Positions 46,683-56,453 of a DNA stretch of 64,000 nucleotides are shown here, in pieces. Source of the stretch: Pseudomonas japonica. Its GTDB lineage: Bacteria > Pseudomonadota > Gammaproteobacteria > Pseudomonadales > Pseudomonadaceae. A model generated the notes under the pieces. It ran no database searches and was not told where the DNA came from. It worked only from the letters and a program-made list of their open reading frames with translations. The number at the start of each line of letters is the position of its first letter. The first letter of the stretch is position 1. Both the position numbers and the translations under genes were made by a program. Location of the stretch: positions 248,001 through 312,000 of the forward strand of contig NZ_JAAMQU010000003.1 in the NCBI RefSeq assembly GCF_013522925.1, in the 5' to 3' direction.

Positions 46683-47459
46683 ATGAAAATTGCTACGTTC
46701 AATATCAATGGCATCCGTGCGCGGCTGGATGCGCTGCTGGCCTGGCTTGAAAAAGAGGCCCCCGACATCGTTTGCCTGCAGGAACTCAAGGCCGCCGATA
46801 CGGCGTTCCCTCGGGAGGCGATCGAAGACGCGGGCTATGGCGTGATCTGGCACGGGCAAGCCAGTTGGAACGGCGTGGCCATTCTCTCGCGCGGCAGCGA
46901 TCCGCTGGAAATCCGTCGAGGGCTGCCTGGCTTCGAAGATGACACTCACAGCCGCTATCTGGAGGCGGCGGTGCAAGGCGTGGTTGTAGGGTGCCTCTAC
47001 CTGCCCAACGGCAATCCGCAGCCCGGGCCGAAGTTCGACTACAAGCTGCGCTGGTTCGAACACTTCATTACCCATGCCCAGGGGTTGCTCGACAGCGGCC
47101 ATCCGGTTGTGCTGGCAGGGGACTACAACGTGGTCCCTACGGATTTCGATATCTACAATCCCAAATCCTGGCGCAAGGACGCGTTGCTCCAGCCTGAAAG
47201 CCGGGAGTGCTTCCAGCGGTTGCTCGACCAGGGATGGACCGACGCTTTGCGTGCGCACTTTCCGCAGGAGCAGGTGTTTACCTTTTGGGATTACTTCCGC
47301 CAGCACTGGCAGCACAACTCGGGGCTGCGTATCGACCACCTCTTGTTGAGCAAGGACTTGGCCCCTCGCCTGGAAGACGCCGGGGTGGATCGATGGGTAC
47401 GCGATCAGCCTCACGCCAGCGACCATGCGCCTACCTGGGTGCGCTTGCGCCAAGGCTGA
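46683..47459 (+). CDS. xthA: Exodeoxyribonuclease III
   Basis: A 258-residue AP endonuclease/3'-exonuclease. Active-site blocks are FNINGIRARLDAL at the N-terminus, CLQELKAADTAFP, the GDYNVVPTDFDIYNP block, RIDHLLLSKDL, and SDHAPTWVRL at the C-terminus. It cleaves at abasic sites in base excision repair. The start has AGGGGAAAG upstream. Confidence 0.93.
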   Translation: MKIATFNINGIRARLDALLAWLEKEAPDIVCLQELKAADTAFPREAIEDAGYGVIWHGQASWNGVAILSRGSDPLEIRRGLPGFEDDTHSRYLEAAVQGVVVGCLYLPNGNPQPGPKFDYKLRWFEHFITHAQGLLDSGHPVVLAGDYNVVPTDFDIYNPKSWRKDALLQPESRECFQRLLDQGWTDALRAHFPQEQVFTFWDYFRQHWQHNSGLRIDHLLLSKDLAPRLEDAGVDRWVRDQPHASDHAPTWVRLRQG

Positions 47460-47536
47460 CGCCTTTGGTCCCGGCAGCGGCACCGCCGGCTTGCGCAGCG
47501 GTCCATCGACTATCACCCACGTAACGGAGCGCTCCG

Positions 47537-47893
47537 ATGGACACCAATCCCCACTACAAGGGCGGGTTGCAAGGCGCCGACCTGTCCGCCCCCACTGGCG
47601 ATGAGCTGATGGCCAACGACCCTGCCCAGGCCACGCTGTATCGCCACAGGGTGAGTTACCTTTATAACGAACAGCCGCGCAATCTGGAGCTGGAATACGA
47701 GCAGGCGCATATCCCGCCCGAGGTTGTGGCGCTCCGGCTGCTGGAAATTCACTACGGCGATGCTGAAAACAGCCTGCTGATGCCTGCGGCTGACGACTCC
47801 CCCCAGGAGGTGATGGACCAGGCCCAACTGATGGGCATCACCATGATCGAAATTCAAAGCCACGGCAGGGTGATCAACGATGTCAGCGAATGA
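47537..47893 (+). CDS. Conserved hypothetical protein (118 aa)
   Basis: An acidic 118-residue protein with no signal peptide, preceded by a GGAG binding site. It starts MDTNPHYKGGLQGADLSAPT and contains YRHRVSYLYNEQPRNLELEYEQ and MDQAQLMGITMIEIQ. I do not recognise a domain. Its end overlaps the start of another small ORF by 14 bases, suggesting coupled translation, and xthA is 77 bases upstream. Confidence 0.7.
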   Translation: MDTNPHYKGGLQGADLSAPTGDELMANDPAQATLYRHRVSYLYNEQPRNLELEYEQAHIPPEVVALRLLEIHYGDAENSLLMPAADDSPQEVMDQAQLMGITMIEIQSHGRVINDVSE

Positions 47894-48050
47894 GAACGAT
47901 CCCAATCCCACCCCGGAATGGCCACTCAATGCGCCGAGTGATCCGGTGGAGCTCAACGACACCGGCTTCGACCCGGCCCGCGACCCACTGGACGATGCTG
48001 CGGCGGATGATAGCGGCCTGGACCCGGATTTAAGCGAACCGGACGCGTAG
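47880..48050 (+). CDS. Small acidic protein (56 aa), hypothetical
   Basis: The ATG at 47880 lies inside the end of the preceding gene (14-base overlap) and opens a 56-residue frame, MSANENDPNPTPEWPLNAPS onward, rich in Asp, Pro and Asn. The overlap and composition point to a coupled partner of the 118-residue protein. No function can be given. Confidence 0.55.
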   Translation: MSANENDPNPTPEWPLNAPSDPVELNDTGFDPARDPLDDAAADDSGLDPDLSEPDA

Positions 48051-48095
48051 GAATCTCCCAACCTGAAGGAAGCGGCGGGGCCGGAGCGGGAAAGG

Positions 48096-49177
48096 TTATC
48101 CCAGCACGGCCACACCTTTGATCTGAGCCCACACCAAAGTGCCTGGTACCAACCCGAGGTGGTCGACGGAATAGCGGGTAAGCCGGGCGAGCAGGGGGGT
48201 GCCTTGGCAATCCAGCCTAACCAGCACATCCCCTGAAGCGGTGGCGTCGGCTTGTGGGCCGATCACCGCCGGCAGCCGGTTCAATATGCTGCTGTTGCTG
48301 TCTGCATCCAGGCTCAGGCTTACATCCTTGGCCAGTACCCTTACGCGCAACCGGCTACCGGTCGGGCGTTCGCCATGAGGCACGCGCAAGGTGCTTCCTC
48401 CAGCGCCCAGGCTCAGGTGCAACAGCCGCCATTGCGGGTCGTAGCCGCTGACTACGCCTTCGATGATTACGCCGGCATCCAGCCCCTTTGCCAACGGCAG
48501 GTCGAGCCGAGTAAGCAGTGTGTTCAGTGGCCCGCTCGCCAGTACCCTGCCGCGCTCCAGTACGACCAGATGGTCTGCCAGCCGCGCGATTTCCTCCATC
48601 GAATGACTCACGTACACCACAGGGATCGCCAGTTGCTCGCGTAGCCGTTCCAGGTACGGCAATATTTCGCCCTTGCGGTCATTGTCCAGCGAGGCCAGTG
48701 GCTCATCCATCAGCAACAGCCGGGGTGCGCGCAGCAGTGCTCGGGCGATGCCCACCCGCTGCCGTTCACCACCAGACAACCCGCCCGGGCGCCGTTCCAG
48801 CAGGTGTTCGATGCCCAGGTTGCGGAGCAGGCTGTCGCGGTCGAGCGTGCGTTGCGCGGCAGGCAGGCGGCGCCAGCCATAGGCCAGGTTGTCGGCCACG
48901 CTCAGGTGCGGAAATAACCCCGGCTGCTGGAACACATAGCCAATGGCGCGGCGGTGGGCAGGTACCAAGCGGCGGGAGGTGGTGTCTTCCCACACCTCGT
49001 CACCTACCTGTATGAACCCTTCGTCCGCACGCTCTAGCCCGGCCAGGCAACGCAGCAATGTGGTTTTGCCCGACCCGGAGGGCCCGCTCAGGGCATTTAC
49101 GCCTTCGCCGGGCAAGCTGAGGTCCACATCGAGAGAAAAGTCCTGTCGCGCCAGGCGAAGGCGCAGCTCGAGCGCAC

Positions 49178-49181
<4 letters not shown>
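48096..49181 (-). CDS. modC: ModC, molybdate ABC transporter ATPase
   Basis: A 361-residue ABC ATPase with Walker [10 protein letters not shown], signature LSGGERQRV, Walker [13 protein letters not shown] and the H-loop (SHSMEE), then a C-terminal TOBE/MOP-type domain (about 290-355) that senses molybdate in ModC proteins. Its start overlaps the modB stop by 4 bases. It powers molybdate import with ModA and ModB. Confidence 0.95.
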
Positions 49182-50673
<1,492 letters not shown>

Positions 50674-50763
50674 CTAGCCCCAGGGAAGCCAATCACCGGG
50701 GCTGAAGCCATGCAAGCGGCAGTGGTACCCTCTGGGGCGACCTTTTTCAGCGAGAGCCCTGCA

Positions 50764-51501
50764 ATGACGAAGTGGTTAGCCGCCCTGTTGTTTCCCCTGA
50801 TCGCAAGCCTGGCCCACGCCCAGCCGGTGCTGCAGCACGACCTGCCGTTGAGCTACCTCGCTCAGGCGGGTGCCAACCCGCAAGCGCACCCTCTGATCAT
50901 CTTCCTCCATGGCTACGGTGCAAACGAAGAGGACCTGTTCGAAATTCACGAGCGCCTGTTCCCGGACTTCACCTACCTGTCGGTGCGCGCGCCAATGCCG
51001 TTGGGCGAGGGGCGCTATCAGTGGTTCAGCAAAACCCCCGATAACGGGCCGTACGAAGGCGTTCCCGCAGAAGTGCAGCGCAGCCTGGAAACGTTGCGCG
51101 CTTTTGTCACCGAGGCCGGGCGCAAGTACAAGGTGGCGCCCAGGCGCATCTACCTGGTGGGATTCAGCCAGGGCGCAATGATGAGTTATGAACTTGCGCT
51201 GCAGTACCCCGATTCGGTCGGGGGTATCGCGGCGCTGAGCGGCAAGCTCACATCAGGCATGCGCCAGCGCCTGGCTCCGCTGCCGGGGCTGGCCCAGCTG
51301 CCGGTGTTCATCGGGCACGGTACCGCAGACCCGATCCTCCCCTATGCCGAGGCGACGCAGGCCAACGAAGCGTTGCTAAAAGTGGGGATAAAGGCGGATT
51401 TTCATGCCTACCCAGGCATGACCCACGGCGTGAGCAAGACCGAAGTGGATGACCTGGCCAAGTGGTTGTTCCAGGTCACGGGGATAGCGGCCTCGCACTG
51501 A
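50764..51501 (+). CDS. Exported phospholipase/carboxylesterase-family hydrolase
   Basis: A 245-residue alpha/beta hydrolase with a signal peptide (MTKWLAALLFPLIASLAHA). The nucleophile is in GFSQGAMMS, the oxyanion region in FLHGYGANEEDLF, and catalytic Asp and His in GTADPILPYAE and GMTHGVS. The family includes acyl-protein thioesterase-like and carboxylesterases. ATG 50764 is chosen since it opens the signal peptide and has GAGAG upstream. It should act in the periplasm or be secreted. The substrate is unknown. Confidence 0.85.
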   Translation: MTKWLAALLFPLIASLAHAQPVLQHDLPLSYLAQAGANPQAHPLIIFLHGYGANEEDLFEIHERLFPDFTYLSVRAPMPLGEGRYQWFSKTPDNGPYEGVPAEVQRSLETLRAFVTEAGRKYKVAPRRIYLVGFSQGAMMSYELALQYPDSVGGIAALSGKLTSGMRQRLAPLPGLAQLPVFIGHGTADPILPYAEATQANEALLKVGIKADFHAYPGMTHGVSKTEVDDLAKWLFQVTGIAASH

Positions 51502-51549
51502 CGGCCGCCGGGAGAAAGGCCCCGCCGCGCTGGGCGGCGAGGCGTGGCC

Positions 51550-54135
51550 TCAGGCCGTGGTGGTGTGGTGCTCGGTGTCGGTGGTGGTACCAAGGATCAC
51601 CACTTCAGTGGCCGTGGCGCTCGTGCCCGCAGCAGTTGTATCCACGGTAGTGGTGCTGGCAGGGGTGGTGCTGGCGAACACGAAGTTGGCTGCGGTCAGG
51701 TCCGTGCTGTGGTTGCCCGACAGCGCCACTTCGAAGCGGTTGCCGTTGGCATCGGCGTCCAGGTCCTTGATGTAGGTGCGGTCGGTGGTGGCGTTGTACA
51801 CGATCGATAGCGTATCGCTGTGACCATCGCCCAGGCCTGTGAAGCCCAGCGCGGACACGTCGATCTTGTCCTCACTGGCATTGAAGTCCAGGATCTGGTC
51901 GTCGAAGCTGCTGCTGGCTGTACGGTAGCTGTCAGTAAGGTTCTCGAAGCGGAAGGTGTCGGCGCCATCGCCACCGGTGAGCTTGTCCAGGCCCGCGCCG
52001 CCGATAAGAATGTCATTGCCTGCGGTGCCGGTGAGCACATCGTTGCCGGCGGTGCCTTGCAGCGTGGTGCCAACCACCGGGGTAGCGAACACAAAATTAT
52101 CCGCCGTCAGGTCGGTCAGGTGGTTGCCTTCGATGGCAACCTCGAAGCGGTTGCCGTTGGCATCCACGTCGCGGCTTTTAATGTAGGTGACGGTGCCAGC
52201 GCTGTTCAGCACGACCTGAATGGTGTCGTCATAGCCGCTGCCCAGGCCGGTGATGCCCAGGGCTGACAAGTCGATCTTGTCAGTGGTCACGTCGAAGTCG
52301 ACGATCTCGTCGCCTTGGTCGGTACCGCCAGTGTTGTAGTTGCGGAAGCTGTCGCTTACCGACGTATACACGAAGGTGTCCGAGCCCGCGCCGCCGCTAA
52401 GCGTATCCGCCCCCGCACCGCCGTAGATAATGTCATTGCCGGCACCGGCATTGATGGTGTCTGCGCCGCCCAACCCATAGAGGGTTTCACTCAGCCCGGT
52501 ACCCGTGAGCGTTTCGGCGCTGTCGGTGCCCTGGACCACGTACTTGAACACGAAGTTATCCGCAGTAAGGCTTGCCGTCAGGTTCCCAGCCAGGGTCAGC
52601 TCGAAACGGTTGCCGTTGGCGTCGGCGTCCAGGCTCTTGATGTAGGTGCGGTCGGTGCTGCTGTTATAGACGATGCTCAAGGTGCCGTTGGTGCCGTCGC
52701 CCAACCCGGTGAACCCCAGTGCAGCAACGTCCAGCTTGTCCTGGCTGGCATCGAAGTCTGTGATCAGGTCCGTGTAGGACGTGGTGCTGCTGCGATAGCT
52801 GTCGGTCAGCGCATCGAAGCGGAAGGTGTCCGCGCCGTCACCACCGGTCAGCGTGTCCTTGCCTGCACCGCCCACGATCACGTCACTGCCGCCCGCGCCG
52901 TTCAGGGTGTCGTTGCCCTCGCCGCCGAGGATGAGGTCGGCCACGACGGTACCGGTGAGGGTATCCTTGCCAGCGGTGCCGTCGATTTCATGCAAAGGCA
53001 CTTGCGAGCTCACATAGCTGCCGTCGCCGTACAGCAAGGTGGTGGCCTTGGTGGTGCCAGTAATGGTGTTGCCGATCACCGCGTTGCCGTCGGTGCCGTC
53101 TTCGTTACGCTCGGCCACCCCATAGGTGGAATTGCTGCCGCCCGTGATGGTGTTGCTCTCGATCACGTTGCCGCTGCCCGCGTAAAATTCGCCCGACACC
53201 CCGTTGGTGTCATCGTAGGACTGGATGATGATCTCCGGCACCGGATTGTTCTGGCCGTTGGCGGTCAGGGTGTTGTCCACCACGGTCACATCAGAAGAAC
53301 CATAGATGCGGATACCAGCGCTGCCGTTGTTGTAGATGTCCACGCCGCTGATGGTCACGTCGTCGGACATCTTCACCAGGATGCCCTCGGCGGCGTTGTC
53401 GTACACCGCGCCCCCGGTAATGGTGATGTCGGTAGGCGAGGGGATATCTTCACTGCCACGCTGCACCACGATACCGCCGCCCCCGTTATCGTAGGCCACG
53501 TTGTCCACCAGGCTGAAGCTGTTGGTGCTGGTAACGATGTTGAAACCATGGCGGTCGTTGTCGTAGGCCACGTTATTGATGAAGGTGCTGTCGATCAGGT
53601 AATCGGCTACGAAGCCGTCCAGGCCGTTGCCATGGGAGATGCAGTTTTCGATGACCATGTTCACGGTCTGCTCGTGCGGGTCGAAGCCGTACCCGGAGCA
53701 ATTCATGATTTCCACGCCATCGAGGGTGACGTTCGAATCTTGGCCTTCCTGGCCTGGGATGTAACCGTTGAACCAGCCGTCCACCTTGCCGGTGGTGTTG
53801 TCACGGTTGCCGTCGATGGTCAGGTTGCTGAGGCCGAAGTTGGTGGTTTCTTCGCCGTAGGCCGAGCGCACGATGCCCGTGATTTCCTGATCGGAGCCGT
53901 CGGCCAGCTTGAGGGTGGTTTCGCCCGCGCCGTCGCCCGACATATACACGTTGCTCTTCAACATGAGGCAGCCGTCCGACGCTTCCTCACCCCCGGACAC
54001 GATATACGTGCCGGTGGGGATGTACACCTGGCCACCACCGGCCGCAGAGGCGGCATCGATGGCGGCCTGAATCGCCGCGGTGTCGTCGGTTACGCCGTCA
54101 CCTACGGCGCCATAGTCTTTAACGTTGAAGATCAT
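51550..54135 (-). CDS. AlgE-type mannuronan C5-epimerase (A-R-R-R)
   Basis: An 861-residue calcium-dependent enzyme converting mannuronate to guluronate in polymeric alginate. The A-module (about 1-385) is a right-handed parallel beta-helix opening MIFNVKDYGAVGDGVTDDTA. Catalytic residues coincide in number with Azotobacter AlgE4: Lys117, Tyr149, Asp152, His154 (within YGFDPHEQ) and Arg195. Three R-modules follow (about 388-530, 537-683, 692-821), each with GGxGxDxL nonapeptides and a D.NGNRFE(V/L) block, then a Ser/Thr-rich tail as the secretion signal. There is no N-terminal signal peptide, as expected for type I export. The ATG at 54135 follows AAGGAGC. No type I exporter genes lie nearby. 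Confidence 0.93.
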   Translation of the reverse strand: MIFNVKDYGAVGDGVTDDTAAIQAAIDAASAAGGGQVYIPTGTYIVSGGEEASDGCLMLKSNVYMSGDGAGETTLKLADGSDQEITGIVRSAYGEETTNFGLSNLTIDGNRDNTTGKVDGWFNGYIPGQEGQDSNVTLDGVEIMNCSGYGFDPHEQTVNMVIENCISHGNGLDGFVADYLIDSTFINNVAYDNDRHGFNIVTSTNSFSLVDNVAYDNGGGGIVVQRGSEDIPSPTDITITGGAVYDNAAEGILVKMSDDVTISGVDIYNNGSAGIRIYGSSDVTVVDNTLTANGQNNPVPEIIIQSYDDTNGVSGEFYAGSGNVIESNTITGGSNSTYGVAERNEDGTDGNAVIGNTITGTTKATTLLYGDGSYVSSQVPLHEIDGTAGKDTLTGTVVADLILGGEGNDTLNGAGGSDVIVGGAGKDTLTGGDGADTFRFDALTDSYRSSTTSYTDLITDFDASQDKLDVAALGFTGLGDGTNGTLSIVYNSSTDRTYIKSLDADANGNRFELTLAGNLTASLTADNFVFKYVVQGTDSAETLTGTGLSETLYGLGGADTINAGAGNDIIYGGAGADTLSGGAGSDTFVYTSVSDSFRNYNTGGTDQGDEIVDFDVTTDKIDLSALGITGLGSGYDDTIQVVLNSAGTVTYIKSRDVDANGNRFEVAIEGNHLTDLTADNFVFATPVVGTTLQGTAGNDVLTGTAGNDILIGGAGLDKLTGGDGADTFRFENLTDSYRTASSSFDDQILDFNASEDKIDVSALGFTGLGDGHSDTLSIVYNATTDRTYIKDLDADANGNRFEVALSGNHSTDLTAANFVFASTTPASTTTVDTTAAGTSATATEVVILGTTTDTEHHTTTA
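51673..52974 (-). repeat. Three tandem R-module repeats in the epimerase gene
   Basis: Three copies of about 145 residues lie at about 52546-52974, 52087-52527 and 51673-52062. Each has RTX calcium-binding nonapeptides followed by a conserved block that includes DRTYIK/VTYIK and DANGNRFE. R1 and R3 are more alike than either is to R2, in line with duplication plus divergence. Confidence 0.85.
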
Positions 54136-54540
54136 CGCTTGCTCCTTATCCATTGCTCGACGGCGGGCGCCGATCAGGGCTCGCTGTCAATCCTGTAGTG
54201 TCAATAGTTTGTCGTTTGGAATACTGCAAGGTGCTTGGCGCGCCCACACCCTGTGACCAAGCGCAACGGCGATAGTTTGGCGCTGCGGCCAGCGTAGGTG
54301 AAAAATGTTCGTGCCGTCACATTAAATTTTCCCTGTAACGCCCGCGATACAAGGGCTGTAGCCCCTAAGCGCAACGGAAGATTTCATCTTTGAAATGAGC
54401 TGAAAAGGCCCACGGGTATAGGGCAATCTGCTACTGTCTCTGTCAATCAACTGGCTCTTTTTCCGAATTTCTGCCGGACGCAGAGGTAACACGTTGATAC
54501 AAAAGAAGTATTCGACAGCGTTTAGCATGGACACCAAGCG
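54136..54540. other. Divergent regulatory region between epimerase and tyrosinase-like genes
   Basis: About 405 bases without a gene. It holds the AAGGAGC site of the epimerase, two TGTCAAT direct repeats (54185-54191 and 54199-54205), a third copy at 54441-54447, and a GGGCT-GT-AGCCC palindrome at 54353-54364. The central part is AT-rich. I see promoters in principle but cannot place them with confidence. Confidence 0.4.
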
Positions 54541-56148
54541 ATGCGGATGACACGGCGCACTATCCTTGCGGGGGCTGCCCTGGGCGGTTTGATGGTTCCG
54601 GTGGGTTATGAAGGGGCCCGCCGATGGAAAAAGTGGTGGGCGGAAGGAGGCACGCCCAGCGAAGCCCGGGTGGAGTTGGCAGACTTGCCCACACAACGGC
54701 TGGCTGACTTGCTGCGCGGGGTGTGGCAGGTGGACGCGCCGGGCGTTCCGGCCTTGCACGGCACTACCTTGCTGCTTGATGCCGGAGAGCGCGGCCGCGG
54801 CTTGCGGGGTTACGTAGATACCTACGAGCGCCTGGCGAGCAATGAGTACCCACGCTTCAAGGTGATCGGCGACCTGGTGGGGGCCAACGCGTCGCAGGTA
54901 CGCTGGCGGCTTATGGAACATGATCCGGCGCCGGGCGCCCCGGGCTACTGCCTGAAGGTGAAGCTCACCGACTTGTGGGGCGGGGTAGGCGTTGCGGATA
55001 ACGACCTGCTCAGCGGCAACGTGACTGAGCTCCACCCCGACGGCGGCAAAACGTCCACCGCGTTCAATGCCCGCAAGTTGGCGTTCCCCGAGGCGCGCGA
55101 GCGCATTCCCCTGGCGCCGGCATTTGCCCAGTGGCTGGTCACGCCACAACACCGCCTGGCGCACCAACTTTGGCACACCGTGCGAGACAAGTGGCACCTG
55201 ATCGGGGAAGACCGTCGGCAGGCCTTGCGCGGCCTGGGCTGGCAGCCAGGCCCGCGCAATGAAGAACGTGATTCGCGCGGCCGGTACAAGGACCGTAATG
55301 GCTCGGGCATCGACTTCCTTTATATGCACCGCTACATGCTGGGCGAAGCGGCCAAGCTGGGCGCGCCCACGCCTTGGCGGTATTTCCCCTTGCCACGCCC
55401 GGCAGTGGAAACCGATCGGGTAGCGTTCATTCGGTATTTCGAGAACGAAGATGGCCGCGCCATTCCGCCCACCTGGCTTGCGCCCGGCGACGAAAGCTAT
55501 AGCCAAGGCATGGCGGCGATCAAAAGCCGGGACACGTACGATGGCAACTTCCAGGTATGGGAGTCCCGTTATCGCGACCCGGACTACCTGGCCAAAATGA
55601 CCCTGGGGCAGTTCGGTTCCGAACTGGAGCTAAGCCTGCACGACTGGCTGCATATGTGCTGGGCGAGCGTGGCCCGGGCGCCCACAGACGGCCGGCCGAT
55701 GCCAATGGCGCGCCAGCCCACGGACTTTGCCGAGCCCTGGTTCGACGCCAGCAACGACTTCCTCGGCGATCCGTTCTCCTCCCATGTGCATCCGCTGTTC
55801 TGGGGCTTCCACGGCTGGATCGACGCGCGCATAGACGACTGGTTCGCGGCGCACCGGCTGTTCCATCCCGGCGAGGTGAGTGTCGCTGAGATTAGGGGCG
55901 TACAGTGGTTTGCCCAGGGTAAATGGGTGGAGCAGGACAATCCCTGGATGGGCCCGGTGAGCCATGCTTGCGCCGATGGCCCGGGTATCTGGATGGGCAC
56001 CGCGCTGGAGAGTGATCTGGAGATGATGAAGATCGCCTTGCGCTTGGCAGTGGAGCCGCGGGCGACCTTGGGCAATGCGATCGACCAGGCTCAGGAGCGG
56101 CCCTGGTATGCGCGGAATCTGCCGGGCACTCCGTTGCAAAGGACCTGA
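54541..56148 (+). CDS. Tat-exported tyrosinase-like protein, PvdP family
   Basis: A 535-residue protein resembling PvdP, the periplasmic tyrosinase that matures the pyoverdine chromophore. The N-terminus carries a twin-arginine signal (MTRRTILAGAALGG). Candidate copper ligands are H204/H208/H212 and H263 for CuA, and H367-x3-H371 plus H415/H417/H424 (within HVHPLFWGFHGWID) for CuB. The N-terminal part (about 40-190) would be the beta-barrel domain of PvdP. The start may be ATG 54541 or 54547; neither has a strong site. No pyoverdine genes are nearby, so it may serve another oxidation. Family call likely, role uncertain. Confidence 0.7.
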   Translation: MRMTRRTILAGAALGGLMVPVGYEGARRWKKWWAEGGTPSEARVELADLPTQRLADLLRGVWQVDAPGVPALHGTTLLLDAGERGRGLRGYVDTYERLASNEYPRFKVIGDLVGANASQVRWRLMEHDPAPGAPGYCLKVKLTDLWGGVGVADNDLLSGNVTELHPDGGKTSTAFNARKLAFPEARERIPLAPAFAQWLVTPQHRLAHQLWHTVRDKWHLIGEDRRQALRGLGWQPGPRNEERDSRGRYKDRNGSGIDFLYMHRYMLGEAAKLGAPTPWRYFPLPRPAVETDRVAFIRYFENEDGRAIPPTWLAPGDESYSQGMAAIKSRDTYDGNFQVWESRYRDPDYLAKMTLGQFGSELELSLHDWLHMCWASVARAPTDGRPMPMARQPTDFAEPWFDASNDFLGDPFSSHVHPLFWGFHGWIDARIDDWFAAHRLFHPGEVSVAEIRGVQWFAQGKWVEQDNPWMGPVSHACADGPGIWMGTALESDLEMMKIALRLAVEPRATLGNAIDQAQERPWYARNLPGTPLQRT

Positions 56149-56171
56149 CGTGAGCCTGCGCCTGTCGGCGG

Positions 56172-56189
56172 TATAGCGAATGTCTTACA
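56172..56189 (+). promoter_or_regulatory. Candidate GacA upstream activating element
   Basis: TATAGC-N6-CTTACA resembles the TGTAAG-N6-CTTACA element bound by GacA. The right half is perfect and the left half keeps 3 of 6 positions. Its centre lies about 65 bases before the predicted transcription start, a distance like that in known rsm sRNA promoters. Confidence 0.4.
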
Positions 56190-56245
56190 GCGCGGCGCAG
56201 CGTTTCGCTCTCGCCACCGGGCGCCGTGCAACGTATTCTTAATCC

Positions 56246-56368
56246 ATCAACTGAAGCGCAGGATTGGCCTTCAGCGATAAAGGAAGATCGGCCATGGCCC
56301 AGGACGGCTACCGGCAGGATGCTGGAATGGCAATGAAAAAAGACCCGCTTCGGCGGGTTTTTGTTTTT
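56246..56368 (+). ncRNA. RsmX/RsmY/RsmZ-type sRNA that titrates RsmA/RsmE
   Basis: A predicted transcript of about 120 nt with five GGA motifs at 56261, 56282, 56302, 56317 and 56324. At least three sit in hairpin loops: CTGAAG/CTTCAG (56251-56256 with 56269-56274), GCC-CAGGAC-GGC (56297-56308) with GGA in a hexaloop, and CCGGC-AGGAT-GCTGG (56311-56325). It ends in a rho-independent terminator. Multiple loop-borne GGA motifs plus a terminator at about 120 nt define the RNAs that sequester RsmA/CsrA proteins under GacS/GacA. TATTCT (56234-56239) is a fitting -10. Length and promoter are predictions. Confidence 0.75.
56335..56368 (+). terminator. Rho-independent terminator of the sRNA
   Basis: ACCCGC-TTCG-GCGGGT (56343-56358) is a stable stem with a UUCG tetraloop, flanked by an A-run and followed by TTTTGTTTTT. 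This is a textbook intrinsic terminator on the plus strand. No ORF worth calling ends at it. Confidence 0.9.
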
Positions 56369-56423
56369 CCGCGCCTGACTACCTCCGACCAAGGGTGCTT
56401 GAGGTTGTACATCCAACCAGATA

Positions 56424-56439
56424 CTGTACAAAAAACCAG
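56424..56439. promoter_or_regulatory. Canonical SOS box (LexA1 type)
   Basis: CTGTACAAAAAACCAG fits the CTG-N10-CAG pattern of the gamma-proteobacterial LexA box and starts 30 bases upstream of the radical-SAM gene start at 56454. It differs from the GTAC-N4-GTAC site of lexA2 in this window, so this unit should belong to the housekeeping LexA regulon. Confidence 0.75.
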
Positions 56440-56453
56440 TAAGCGGGCGCGTT

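Larger units (their letters stand above)
56149..56453 (+). other. Intergenic region with sRNA, terminator and SOS box
   Basis: This stretch of about 305 bases contains no protein gene but does contain a candidate GacA-type upstream element (56172-56189), a -10-like TATTCT (56234-56239), a candidate Rsm-type sRNA (56246-56368) ending in a strong terminator, and a canonical SOS box (56424-56439) for the next gene. Each is listed separately. Confidence 0.6.

Noticed and set aside
52315..54198. A 627-codon open frame on the plus strand across the epimerase gene
   Set aside because: It is antisense to a gene with exact AlgE4-type catalytic residues and RTX repeats; its length results from repetitive Asp/Gly/Asn codons read backwards.
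54185..54447. Three TGTCAAT copies as a binding-site array
   Set aside because: A 7-base word with irregular spacing (14 and 242 bases) is not strong enough without conservation or a known regulator.
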